From Ilumatobacteraceae bacterium (GTDB lineage: Bacteria; Actinomycetota; Acidimicrobiia; Acidimicrobiales; Ilumatobacteraceae): a stretch of 54,757 nt of DNA. The DNA is taken from NCBI GenBank assembly GCA_021298195.1, contig JAJTEQ010000007.1:1-54757 (forward strand), given 5' to 3'. Numbering within the stretch: position 1 is the first letter of the stretch; the number at the start of each line of letters is the position of its first letter. The notes under the pieces are model-generated. The model did no database searches and was not told the origin of the DNA. It saw only the letters and a list, made by a program, of their open reading frames with translations. Position numbers and translations under genes: made by a program. Below are positions 1-7,697 of the stretch, piece after piece.

Positions 1-25
1 GCGACTCTAGTGCAGGAGCCCCGAA

Positions 26-46
26 AATCTGACGGCCAGTCAGAAT
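26..46. promoter_or_regulatory. Palindromic operator, copy 1
   Basis: The 6-bp arms TCTGAC (28-33) and GTCAGA (39-44) are perfectly complementary around a 5-base spacer, and AA/AT flank them. The site lies just upstream of the proposed promoter of the TauD-family gene at 86 (CGGACA at 51-56, 17-base spacer, TATGTT at 74-79). The same palindrome occurs at 3688, 7627 and 10112. A TetR-like dimeric repressor is the likely ligand by inference; no regulator gene is visible nearby. Confidence 0.7.
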
Positions 47-85
47 CCGTCGGACACCAATCGTGGCAGGGGGTATGTTGGCGAA

Positions 86-907
86 ATGTCCGAAGTGAAG
101 GTGTCCGCACGGGTCTCGGTCGAGCGACTGGATGGTGCCTTGGGGGCGGTGGTCCAGGGGTTGCGGGTCTCCGATTACACGGACGACGATTTGCGCGAGT
201 TGGCCGATTCCTTGCTGCCGTGGTGGGACGAGCGATTGGTTCTGTTCTTCCCCGGGGCGCACTTCACGCCGTCGGATCAATCGCGTCTGGCTCGTTGCTT
301 CGGGAGCAAGGTCGCTGCCACCACCGAAACCGCCTCGGAGAATCGCAACATCCCCACCTTGCGCGACGAGGGATTCCCCGAGATCCTCGTGATCGATTCC
401 CACACTCCGGGTTTCAATCCCCACGTCACCGCCGTCTGGCACACCGACGTGCCGTTCATCGAGCAACCGCCCAAGGCATCGTTGTTTTATTGCGAGATCG
501 CCGCGGTCGGAGCGGGCGACACGATGTGGAACAACCAGATCGCGGCGTACCGTCGACTCAGCAAGCCGATGCAAAGACTCGTCGACGAATTGGAGGTCGT
601 CATGGGCACGCCTCCGCAGACGGGCACCCACGTTCATCCGTTCGTGCGACGTCATCATGCCTCGGGCGAGAAGTCGATCTTCGCCAACCGCGGCTGGACC
701 CGAAGCATCGTCGGAATGAGCGAGGTCGAGAGTCGGCACATCCTCGAGGCGGTCTACGCCATCTCGGAGCGCCCCGAGCACGTCGTGCGCTGGAAATGGA
801 CCAGTGGCGACGGAGCATTGTGGGACAACCGCTACACGATGCACTACGCGGTGGCGGACTACGGCACGCAACATCGACGAGTGCGTCGCGCCACGATCTA
901 CGCCTGA
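86..907 (+). CDS. TauD/TfdA-family Fe(II)/2-oxoglutarate dioxygenase
   Basis: The 273-residue protein is of typical length for the taurine/2,4-D dioxygenase family, cytosolic enzymes that use 2-oxoglutarate and O2 to hydroxylate a substrate and often release sulfite, sulfate or a phenol. The iron triad is visible: H119-x-D121 in WHTDVPF and the distal His253 (NRYTMHY), followed by the Arg-rich 2-oxoglutarate-binding end (around 264-268). The start ATG lies 6 bases after a TATGTT box (74-79), so the mRNA may be leaderless. It converges on the fadD3-like gene 16 bases downstream. The substrate cannot be read from sequence; family members act on taurine, alkyl sulfates, phenoxyacetates and others. 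Sharing the palindromic operator with acyl-CoA genes suggests a step in the same catabolic programme. Confidence 0.85.
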   Translation: MSEVKVSARVSVERLDGALGAVVQGLRVSDYTDDDLRELADSLLPWWDERLVLFFPGAHFTPSDQSRLARCFGSKVAATTETASENRNIPTLRDEGFPEILVIDSHTPGFNPHVTAVWHTDVPFIEQPPKASLFYCEIAAVGAGDTMWNNQIAAYRRLSKPMQRLVDELEVVMGTPPQTGTHVHPFVRRHHASGEKSIFANRGWTRSIVGMSEVESRHILEAVYAISERPEHVVRWKWTSGDGALWDNRYTMHYAVADYGTQHRRVRRATIYA

Positions 908-923
908 GGCGAACCCGCCGGGA

Positions 924-2456
924 TCAGCGCAGGCGTTCGCGCAACTCGAACTTCAGCACCTTGCCACTGGCGTTCAGAGGCAGTGACTCCACGAAGGTGA
1001 TGCCACGCGGAACCTTGTAATTGGCCATCCGCGTTCGTGCCCATTCGATGAGCTCGTCCGATCCCACGCTCTCGCCCGTTCGTCGAACGACGAAGGCATG
1101 CCCCACCTCGCCCATTCGCTCGTCGGGTCGACCGACCACCGCCACCTGGGCCACCGCCGGATGACCGAGCAGCGCGTTCTCGATCTCGGCCGGGTAGGCG
1201 TTGAACCCACCGACGATGAACATGTCCTTCAGGCGGTCGGTGATGGTCACGTATCCGCGCGTGTCCATGACGCCGATGTCGCCGGTGTGCAACCAGCCGT
1301 CGTCGTCGATGGTGTCGGCGGTGGCGACCGGGTCGGCGAAGTATCCGGGCATGACGTTGTAGCCGCGACACACGATCTCTCCGGCGGTTCCCCGCGGGAC
1401 CTCGACGTTGTTCTCGTCGACCACGCGCACCTCGATGTCGTCGATCGCCCGGCCACTGGTGGACGAGATGGTCTCGGGATCGTCGTCCTGTCGACACATC
1501 GTGATGGTGCCGGTGGACTCGGTGAGCCCGTACGCCGTGAGGATCACACGGAACGACAATTCCTCGCGCATGCGACGGATCATCTCCACGGGGACCGCGG
1601 CGGCGCCGGTGACCGCCAGGCGAAGCGACGAGAGGTCGAACGCGTCGCGCTCGGGGTGGTTCAGGATGCTGAGGTACAGCGTGGGCGGTCCGGGAAGCGC
1701 GGTGATGCGCTCGGTGCTCACCATCCTCAGAACGTTGGGAACGTCGAACACCGCCAGGGGCAACATCGCCGCGCCCCGCAACAGGCAGGCCAGGAATCCG
1801 GCCTTGTAGCCGAAGGTGTGGAAGAACGGATTGACGATGAGGTAGCGATCGTCCGCGTCGAGTCCGACGATCGCCGACCATTCCCGGAACACCCGGATCG
1901 TCTGATCGTGACGCGACATCACGCCCTTGGGGCGACCGGTGGTTCCCGACGTGAAGATGATGTCGCAGAGATCGTCGGGCCGCACGGCGACTTCGCGTTC
2001 GGCGAGCACCGACGCGGAGACGCCCTCCCCAGCACGGACGAAGTCGTTCCAGGAGGACCCGGCGACGTCGACCACGTGAACCAACGACGGTGTGGGATGA
2101 CCGCTCACCTCGGAGGAGTAGTCGATGTCGAGGAAGCCGTTCTGGACGAAGAGGAACGAGGCGCCGCTTCGTTCGATCACGTAGGCGGCCTCGGCGCCCT
2201 TGAAGCGGGTGTTGATCGGCACGAGCACGCCACCGACCATCTGCGCGCCGAGGGCGGCGAACATCCACTCCGGCGAGTTGGGTGCCCACACGGCCACCCG
2301 GTCATGGGGGGCGAGACCGAGGGCGATGAACGACCGCGCGCAACGTTCGACTTCGTGGACGAGTTCGCGGAACGTCCACCGACGATCACCCGCGACCAAC
2401 GCTTCACGGTCGCCGAACTCGGCGGCCGCCCGCACGACCTGCGGGATGGTGAGCAC
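924..2456 (-). CDS. fadD3-like: FadD3-like acyl-CoA synthetase (AMP-forming)
   Basis: This 510-residue acyl-AMP ligase converts a carboxylic acid, ATP and CoA to an acyl-CoA. The P-loop FTSGTTGRPKG is at 168-178, the AYGLTE motif lies near mid-protein, and the C-terminal catalytic Lys499 is in NASGKVLK. Segments such as NPFFHTFGYKAG and the LPGPPTLY block closely resemble mycobacterial FadD3, the HIP-CoA ligase that starts degradation of steroid rings C and D; this comparison is from memory, not a search. The start is GTG, 2 bases after the stop of the upstream amidohydrolase gene, so the two are surely co-transcribed from the operator-bearing promoter near 3690. It could instead act on another medium-chain or cyclic acid. 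Confidence 0.85.
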   Translation of the reverse strand: MLTIPQVVRAAAEFGDREALVAGDRRWTFRELVHEVERCARSFIALGLAPHDRVAVWAPNSPEWMFAALGAQMVGGVLVPINTRFKGAEAAYVIERSGASFLFVQNGFLDIDYSSEVSGHPTPSLVHVVDVAGSSWNDFVRAGEGVSASVLAEREVAVRPDDLCDIIFTSGTTGRPKGVMSRHDQTIRVFREWSAIVGLDADDRYLIVNPFFHTFGYKAGFLACLLRGAAMLPLAVFDVPNVLRMVSTERITALPGPPTLYLSILNHPERDAFDLSSLRLAVTGAAAVPVEMIRRMREELSFRVILTAYGLTESTGTITMCRQDDDPETISSTSGRAIDDIEVRVVDENNVEVPRGTAGEIVCRGYNVMPGYFADPVATADTIDDDGWLHTGDIGVMDTRGYVTITDRLKDMFIVGGFNAYPAEIENALLGHPAVAQVAVVGRPDERMGEVGHAFVVRRTGESVGSDELIEWARTRMANYKVPRGITFVESLPLNASGKVLKFELRERLR

Positions 2457-2458
2457 GA

Positions 2459-3667
2459 TTACTTGAGGTGCGTGATGCCGAGCATCTTGATGGCGTTGCC
2501 GCGGATCACCTTGTACACCTGCTCATCGGTGAGACCGAGGGTCTGCTCGTGCGCGATCTTGGCGGTGTGGGGCCACGTGGAGTCCGAGTGCGGGTAGTCG
2601 CACTCGTAGGTGACGTTGTCCTCACCGATCTCGACGAGCGAGCGCAGACCGTGCGGGTCGTCGAAGAAACATCCGTACACGTGCTTCTTGAACAACTCGC
2701 TCGGCGGCTCGAGAACCTTGTCGGCGATTCCACCCCAACCGCGGTTGTCCTCCCACACGCGGTCGGCGCGCTCGAGGATGTAGGGGATCCAGCCGATCTG
2801 GCCTTCGCTGTAGGCGATCTTCAGGTCGGGGAACTGCGTGAAGTGTCCGCTCATCAGCCAGTCGACCATGCTGAAGCAGCAGTTGGCGAACGTGAGCGTC
2901 GAACCCACGGCGGCCGGGGCATCGGGCGACGTGCTGGGCATCTTGGATCCGGATCCGATGTGCATGCAGATGACGGTGCCGGTGTCGTTGCAGGCCTCGA
3001 AGAACGGCAACCAGTAGCCGTCGGCATCGTGGATGCTGGGCAGGTTGAGGTTCGAGGGGATCTCGCTGAAGGCCACGGCGCGGAAGCCACGCGCGGCGTT
3101 GCGACGAATCTCATCGGCGGCGGCCTGCGGATCCCACAGCGGGATGAGGCCCAACGGCAACATGCGACCACCGGACTCGCCGCACCACTCGTCGTGCATC
3201 CAGTCGTTGTAGGCGTGCACGCCGAGCATGGCGAGCTCCTTGTCCTGGGCCTCGTAGAAGGTCTGGCCACAGAAACGGGGGAACGTGGGGAAGCAGAGCG
3301 AGGCCTCGATGCCCGCGACGTCCATGTCCTCGAGTCGTTCCTTCAACTTGTAGCTGCCCTGACGCATCTCGTCGTAGGTGATGCCGGTGACGGTGACTTC
3401 GTCGCGTTCGAAACCGACGGCGGTGTCGAGGCGCGTGAGCGGACGACGCAGGTCCTCGTAGAACCACCAGTCGGCCAACGGGCCCTCGTCACCCTTCTCG
3501 CCGGGGATGGCGGTGAACTTGCCGCCGATGAACGTCATCTCCTTGACGGGGAGGCGCTCGATGCGCGGGCCCACGTCGTGGTACTTCTTCGGGAGGCGGT
3601 CGGTCCAGACCGTGGCCGGCTCGGTCACGTGGTCGTCGACGGAAATGATCTTGGGCAGTTCACGCAT
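2459..3667 (-). CDS. Amidohydrolase-2 family metal-dependent hydrolase
   Basis: The 402-residue protein belongs to the amidohydrolase TIM-barrel superfamily (decarboxylase/hydrolase type). It starts MRELPKIISV, followed at once by the metal-binding strand with Asp11-Asp12-His13 (DDHVTEP); a central His (MHIGSG) and the C-terminal DYPHSDS block with the conserved Asp are also visible. Paralogs of this family are common beside acyl-CoA genes in actinobacteria, where their substrates are mostly unknown. I chose the ATG at 3667 because it lies 7 bases after a TACCCT box (3680-3675) and just before the conserved DDH strand; the reading frame continues further upstream but only through the divergent promoter. 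It is first in an operon with the fadD3-like ligase. Confidence 0.8.
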   Translation of the reverse strand: MRELPKIISVDDHVTEPATVWTDRLPKKYHDVGPRIERLPVKEMTFIGGKFTAIPGEKGDEGPLADWWFYEDLRRPLTRLDTAVGFERDEVTVTGITYDEMRQGSYKLKERLEDMDVAGIEASLCFPTFPRFCGQTFYEAQDKELAMLGVHAYNDWMHDEWCGESGGRMLPLGLIPLWDPQAAADEIRRNAARGFRAVAFSEIPSNLNLPSIHDADGYWLPFFEACNDTGTVICMHIGSGSKMPSTSPDAPAAVGSTLTFANCCFSMVDWLMSGHFTQFPDLKIAYSEGQIGWIPYILERADRVWEDNRGWGGIADKVLEPPSELFKKHVYGCFFDDPHGLRSLVEIGEDNVTYECDYPHSDSTWPHTAKIAHEQTLGLTDEQVYKVIRGNAIKMLGITHLK

Positions 3668-3687
3668 GCAGGGGAGGGTAGCACCCG

Positions 3688-3708
3688 AATCTGACGGTGT
3701 GTCAGATT
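3688..3708. promoter_or_regulatory. Palindromic operator, copy 2 (divergent promoter)
   Basis: This is the best copy of the set: AATCTGAC and GTCAGATT form perfect 8-bp arms around the spacer GGTGT. It sits between the divergent amidohydrolase-fadD3 operon and the luciferase-family gene. It covers the -35 region expected for the minus-strand promoter (-10 TACCCT at 3680-3675) and lies just upstream of the plus-strand promoter (-10 TACTCT at 3741-3746). One bound dimer could therefore control both directions. Confidence 0.8.
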
Positions 3709-3752
3709 CTGCGCGTGATCCGTCTGAGCAGGGCCGGGGGTACTCTCGACCC

Positions 3753-4676
3753 ATGTCCACGACCCCGCCCTCGACGCCCACGACGTCCCGCCGGATGACG
3801 GTGGGGGTGGCCCTGCCGCAGATGGCCGAGGGCCTCGATCGGGATCGACTGCGGGCCTGGTGTCGGGGGGTCGACGAGGGCCCATTTTCCAGCCTGTCGG
3901 CGGGCGAGCGCATCACGTTCCACAACCTCGACGGCTTCACCCTGTGCACCGCCGCCGCGGCCCTGACCGAGCGGGTGCGCATCCTGGTGAACGTCGCCGT
4001 GTTGCCATGGCACGCACCGGCGTTGGTGGCCAAGGAACTGGCGTCGATGGACGTGGTGTCGGGCGGACGCGTCGAGGTGGCGGTCGGTGTGGGAGGACGC
4101 CAGCAGGATTATGCGGCGTTGGGGTCGCCGTTCGCCGGTCGGCATCGGCGTCTCGACGAGGCAGTGGTGGAGATGAAGCGGTTGTGGGCCGGTGGAGCGG
4201 CCGCCGACGGCGAGCGGGTGGGTCCGGCGCCGTTGCAAGCCGGTGGTCCGCCGATACTGGCGTCGGCGATGGGGCCCAAGTCGTTGGCTCGCGCGGCCAA
4301 GTGGGCGATCGGCGTGAGTGGCTTCACCTTGCTCGGTGACGCGAAGGAGGCGGCGAAACTGTTCCGCGCCACCGAGGCGGCGTGGTCCGACGCCGGACGC
4401 ACCGACGCGCCCCGACTCGTCACCGGATCGTTCGTGGCGCTCGGCGACGCGGCGACGTCGACGTTGCGGAACTTCGCCGAGGCGTACCTGAAGGTGTTCT
4501 CACCGGAGTTGGCCAAGGGCCTCTCCGAAGCGATGCCACTTCACGATCCGTCGGCCTTGGCCGATCTGCTCGACGCGGTCGAAGCGGCCGGTGCCGACGA
4601 GTTCATCGTGGTGCCGGCCACCAGTGATCCGCGCATGCTCGATCGACTCACGGAGGTCGTCGCCGCGCGACGATGA
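3753..4676 (+). CDS. Luciferase-like (LLM) flavin/F420-dependent oxidoreductase
   Basis: The 307-residue protein is of the bacterial-luciferase TIM-barrel superfamily, which includes F420-dependent reductases and FMNH2-dependent monooxygenases such as SsuD. The N-terminal strand MTVGVALPQ, the region RVRILVNVAVLPWHAP with the following VAKELASMDVVSGGR, and GVGGRQQDYAALG are typical. The ATG at 3753 lies 6 bases after TACTCT (3741-3746), the leaderless geometry; a second ATG at 3795 sits closer to the conserved core and cannot be excluded. The gene diverges from the amidohydrolase operon and shares its operator. It ends 10 bases from the convergent TauE/SafE gene. Cofactor and substrate cannot be assigned from the sequence. 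Confidence 0.8.
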   Translation: MSTTPPSTPTTSRRMTVGVALPQMAEGLDRDRLRAWCRGVDEGPFSSLSAGERITFHNLDGFTLCTAAAALTERVRILVNVAVLPWHAPALVAKELASMDVVSGGRVEVAVGVGGRQQDYAALGSPFAGRHRRLDEAVVEMKRLWAGGAAADGERVGPAPLQAGGPPILASAMGPKSLARAAKWAIGVSGFTLLGDAKEAAKLFRATEAAWSDAGRTDAPRLVTGSFVALGDAATSTLRNFAEAYLKVFSPELAKGLSEAMPLHDPSALADLLDAVEAAGADEFIVVPATSDPRMLDRLTEVVAARR

Positions 4677-4686
4677 GAACGGCGCG

Positions 4687-5466
4687 TCAGCTGGAGGTGT
4701 CGCGCCGCAGATCGACGATCATTCGCGCCGCCACCACCAACACCAGCGAGGCGAACAGGATGTTCGACAGGTCCTCGGACATCAGATCGGCGATCACGCC
4801 TCCGGCGACCGCCGAGGCGACACCACCGAAGCCGACGATGGCGGCCACCTTCAGGTCGATGTTGTCGGCCTTCCAGTTGCGCCAGGTTCCCATGATGGAC
4901 GTGGGGATGATGACCGCGACCGACGTTCCCTTGGCCACCACGTTCAATTCGCTGAAGAACACGATCATCGCCGGCACCATCACCACTCCACCACCGATGC
5001 CGAGCAGGCCGGCGAGCGTTCCGGTGACCAGGCCGATGGCCACCAGGGCGATCGCCGTCACCGCCGTGATGGCGTCGCGACCGTCGGCCGTCATGGGGAT
5101 GAAGAGTCGAATGGCGGTGGCGATCAGCATCACCGCGAAGAGGTGACCGAGCACTTTGCGCGGAAGCATGTGGATCCATTTGGTGCCGAGAATCGCGCCC
5201 CCCAGAGCGCCGACGACCAGCCACAGCGCCATCGCCCAATCCACGTTGTCGTGGCTCCAATAGGTGAAGAGGCTGGCCACCGAGATCGGAAGCACCGCAC
5301 CGAGCGACGTGCCATTGGCGAGTCGCTGATCGAAGCGCAACATCATCACCAGAGCGGGGACGACGAGGATTCCTCCACCGACGCCGAACATGCCCGACAG
5401 GAGCCCGGCGCCCACACCGATGGCGACGACGCGCCCGACCGAATACCGGGCGACGTCGGATGGCAT
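4687..5466 (-). CDS. TauE/SafE family sulfite/sulfonate exporter
   Basis: The 259-residue integral membrane protein has two repeats typical of TauE/SafE, each with a Gly-rich first helix: GAGLLSGMFGVGGG near residue 18 and GTLAGLLGIGGG near residue 152. About seven or eight hydrophobic helices are visible. Family members export sulfite, sulfoacetate or other small organosulfur anions, though many have unknown cargo. It is the third gene of the minus-strand operon fadE31-like, fadE32-like, tauE, starting 17 bases after the dehydrogenase stop. That location makes export of an anion released during the catabolism plausible, but this is inference. Confidence 0.8.
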   Translation of the reverse strand: MPSDVARYSVGRVVAIGVGAGLLSGMFGVGGGILVVPALVMMLRFDQRLANGTSLGAVLPISVASLFTYWSHDNVDWAMALWLVVGALGGAILGTKWIHMLPRKVLGHLFAVMLIATAIRLFIPMTADGRDAITAVTAIALVAIGLVTGTLAGLLGIGGGVVMVPAMIVFFSELNVVAKGTSVAVIIPTSIMGTWRNWKADNIDLKVAAIVGFGGVASAVAGGVIADLMSEDLSNILFASLVLVVAARMIVDLRRDTSS

Positions 5467-5483
5467 GGGACAGTTCTAGCCGA

Positions 5484-6443
5484 TCAGGCCAGAACGAATC
5501 CGGAAACGCGACGACGATGGAAGTTGGCGTCTCCGTACGAACGCATGAGTGCCCAGGACTTCTTCATGAAGAGTTGCAAATCGGCTTCCCACGTGTAGCC
5601 GATTCCACCGTGCACCTGCATGGTGCTGCGACTGGTGCGGTAGGCCGCCTCACTGGCGAGCGCCTTGGCCATGCTGATGTCGCGGACCATCGTGTCGGCC
5701 CCGATGGAGGCCGAGAACGCCGCGCGATACGTGGGCGCCTTGGCGAACTCGACCTTGAGCAGTGCATCGGACATGAGGTGCTTCACCGCCTGGAACGATC
5801 CGATCGGTTTGCCGAACTGTTCGCGCACGCGGGCGTACTCGGCCGCGATCTCGATCATGCGCTCGGAGAGTCCGATCAGATACGCGGCCGAGGCCAACGC
5901 CATGGCATCGAACGGATCGAGGCCGGCGACGTTCGGGGTGGCATCCGTGCGATCGCCACCGCTGACGGTGAACAAACGACGACCGCCGTCCATGCCGTGA
6001 GCGTCGGTCGATTGGAAGGATTCGAGCACGTGATCGTCGCGCAGGATCAGGTCGGCCACGCCGGCGTGCGCCACGTACGGAGAGTCGTCCACCCACAACG
6101 TCGCGATGGAGTCACCCGCGATCAGCGACGCGCCGAACGTCGTGGAGGCCAAGGCCGGTACGGCGACCGCCATGTGTTCGAGCACCGGGCCCGGCACGGC
6201 CGCTCGACCGAGTTCCTGGAAGAGCAGGATGGCGTCCACGAAGGAGCCGCCCATGCCGCCGTCGGCTTCGGGTGCGAGCATCGAGAGCACCCCCATGCCC
6301 GACAGGTGCGCCCACAGTTCGGGGGAGTGGCCGGTGCCGTTCTCCCAGACGTCGCGCACCAGCGTCGGCGGGCACTCGTTGGCGAGCAGTTCGCGCAATC
6401 CCTCGGCGAAGAGTCGTTGGTCGTCGGTGAAGGAGAACTTCAT
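5484..6443 (-). CDS. fadE32-like: Acyl-CoA dehydrogenase, FadE32-like small subunit
   Basis: The 319-residue protein has the acyl-CoA dehydrogenase fold (N-terminal helices, middle beta domain shortened, C-terminal helices). The C-terminal part shows YARVREQFGKPIGSFQ and VHGGIGYTWE, typical of the subunit that pairs with a longer partner in the alpha2-beta2 dehydrogenases of steroid catabolism (FadE26/27, 28/29, 31/32 types). It starts 3 bases after the stop of the longer dehydrogenase, so the two are likely made in equal amounts and assembled together. The middle domain is short compared with the usual 380-residue family. The particular resemblance to FadE32 is inferred from its partner and order, not shown by a search. 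Confidence 0.8.
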   Translation of the reverse strand: MKFSFTDDQRLFAEGLRELLANECPPTLVRDVWENGTGHSPELWAHLSGMGVLSMLAPEADGGMGGSFVDAILLFQELGRAAVPGPVLEHMAVAVPALASTTFGASLIAGDSIATLWVDDSPYVAHAGVADLILRDDHVLESFQSTDAHGMDGGRRLFTVSGGDRTDATPNVAGLDPFDAMALASAAYLIGLSERMIEIAAEYARVREQFGKPIGSFQAVKHLMSDALLKVEFAKAPTYRAAFSASIGADTMVRDISMAKALASEAAYRTSRSTMQVHGGIGYTWEADLQLFMKKSWALMRSYGDANFHRRRVSGFVLA

Positions 6444-6446
6444 GGC

Positions 6447-7595
6447 TCACATTCCCTTGGGCAACTGCAGGACGCGGTCGGCGATGATGTTGCGCTGGAT
6501 CTCGTTGGTGCCGGCGTAGATGGGACCGCTCAACGAGAAGAGGAATCCGTCCACCCAACGCTCGAGGGGACCCTCCATGCGTTCGGCCTCCGGCCCGATG
6601 ATCTGCAGCGCGATCTCGTGGATGCGCACGTCCATCTCGCTCCAGAAGATCTTGTTCAGACTGGCCTCGGCGCCGATCGGGCGACCCTCCAACATTCCGG
6701 TGACCGTCTGGTAGGTGTGCAGGCGATAACCCTCGGCCTGCATCCAGACGTCGGTGACGGCGTCGGCGAGCGCGGTGTCGGATTTGTCACCGAGTCGCTT
6801 CCACAAAGCCACCAGTCGATTGACGGCTTCGCTGAATCGCGCCGGACTGCGCAGGCTGACTCCGCGCTCGAAGCCGGCGGTCGCCATGGCGACGCCCCAT
6901 CCCTTGTTCACCTCACCGAGTGTGTTCTCGACCGGTACACGCACGTCGTCGAAGAAGATCTCGGCGAAGCCGGTGTCACCATCGAGTTGAGCGATGGGGC
7001 GCACCGTGATGCCGGGCAGATCGAGTGGGCACAGGATGAAGGTGAGCCCGCGGTGACGTTCGGCCTCGGGGTCGGTGCGGAAGATGCCGAAACACCAGTC
7101 GGCCCACACGGCGCGACTGGCCCAGATCTTCTGGCCGTTCAGGATCCAGTCGTCGCCGTCACGCAGGGCCTTGCTCTTGATGCCCGCCAGATCGCTGCCC
7201 GCGTTCGGTTCGCTCCACGCCTGGCCCCACACGATCTCCGACGAGGCCATCGTGGGGAGGAACCTCTCCTTCTGCGCCTCGGTGCCCACTTCCATGATGG
7301 TGGGACCGAGGAGGAAGATGCCGTTCTGGTTCACGCGACCGGGTGCGCCGGCGCGGTAGTACTCCTCCTCGAAGATGAGCCACTTGATGTAGTCGGCGCC
7401 GCGACCGCCGTACTGCTCCGGCCACGACACCGCCGACCAGCGACCGTCGTACAACTTCTTCTCCCACTGACGATGCCGAGCGAAGCCCTCGGCGGTGTCG
7501 AAGCTGGGAAGAGGTTCGGCGGGGACGTTGGCTTCCAACCACGTGCGAGCCTCGAGGCGGAAAGCGGACTCGTCGGCGGTTTCGCGCAGATCCAT
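6447..7595 (-). CDS. fadE31-like: Acyl-CoA dehydrogenase, FadE31-like large subunit
   Basis: The 382-residue flavoprotein oxidises an acyl-CoA to the enoyl-CoA. Visible are WSEPNAGSDLAG (FAD/substrate loop near 127), the block GDTGFAEIFFDDVRVP and the C-terminal YAGTNEIQRNIIADRVL. The Glu that is the base in medium-chain enzymes (YEGT motif) is Ala here, while Glu243 in GFERG is in place to act as the alternative base. Segments such as RAGAPGRVNQNG and RPIAQLDGDTGF resemble mycobacterial FadE31, an enzyme of steroid ring C/D breakdown (comparison from memory). It heads the operon with the small subunit and TauE. A TAACGT box (7610-7605) and the palindrome at 7627 lie upstream. Confidence 0.85.
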   Translation of the reverse strand: MDLRETADESAFRLEARTWLEANVPAEPLPSFDTAEGFARHRQWEKKLYDGRWSAVSWPEQYGGRGADYIKWLIFEEEYYRAGAPGRVNQNGIFLLGPTIMEVGTEAQKERFLPTMASSEIVWGQAWSEPNAGSDLAGIKSKALRDGDDWILNGQKIWASRAVWADWCFGIFRTDPEAERHRGLTFILCPLDLPGITVRPIAQLDGDTGFAEIFFDDVRVPVENTLGEVNKGWGVAMATAGFERGVSLRSPARFSEAVNRLVALWKRLGDKSDTALADAVTDVWMQAEGYRLHTYQTVTGMLEGRPIGAEASLNKIFWSEMDVRIHEIALQIIGPEAERMEGPLERWVDGFLFSLSGPIYAGTNEIQRNIIADRVLQLPKGM

Positions 7596-7626
7596 AAGAG
7601 CCAGACGTTAGTCGCCACCTCCGAGA

Positions 7627-7647
7627 AATCTGACGCTGTGTCAGAAA
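7627..7647. promoter_or_regulatory. Palindromic operator, copy 3 (divergent promoter)
   Basis: Arms TCTGAC (7629-7634) and GTCAGA (7640-7645) are perfect around the spacer GCTGT. The site lies between the divergent fadE31 operon (start 7595) and the acyltransferase-SGNH gene (start 7698). It covers the place where the -35 element of the minus-strand promoter should be (-10 TAACGT, 7610-7605) and lies upstream of the plus-strand -10 TAATCT (7685-7690). Confidence 0.75.
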
Positions 7648-7697
7648 ACGACTCACGGGCACATCGCCTCGTGGTGGCCACAAGTAATCTCGCCCTC

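Noticed and set aside
3668-3752. KstR or KstR2 operator at the steroid-like genes
   Set aside because: I looked for TnnAACnnGTTnnA and AnCAAGnnCTTGnT in this and the other three promoter regions and saw neither; only the TCTGAC palindrome is shared.
5460-7697. Apparent N-terminal extension of about 745 residues to the acyltransferase-SGNH protein
   Set aside because: It is antisense to the well-supported fadE31/fadE32-like genes, has no family similarity and spans the divergent promoter and operator; the real start is near 7698.
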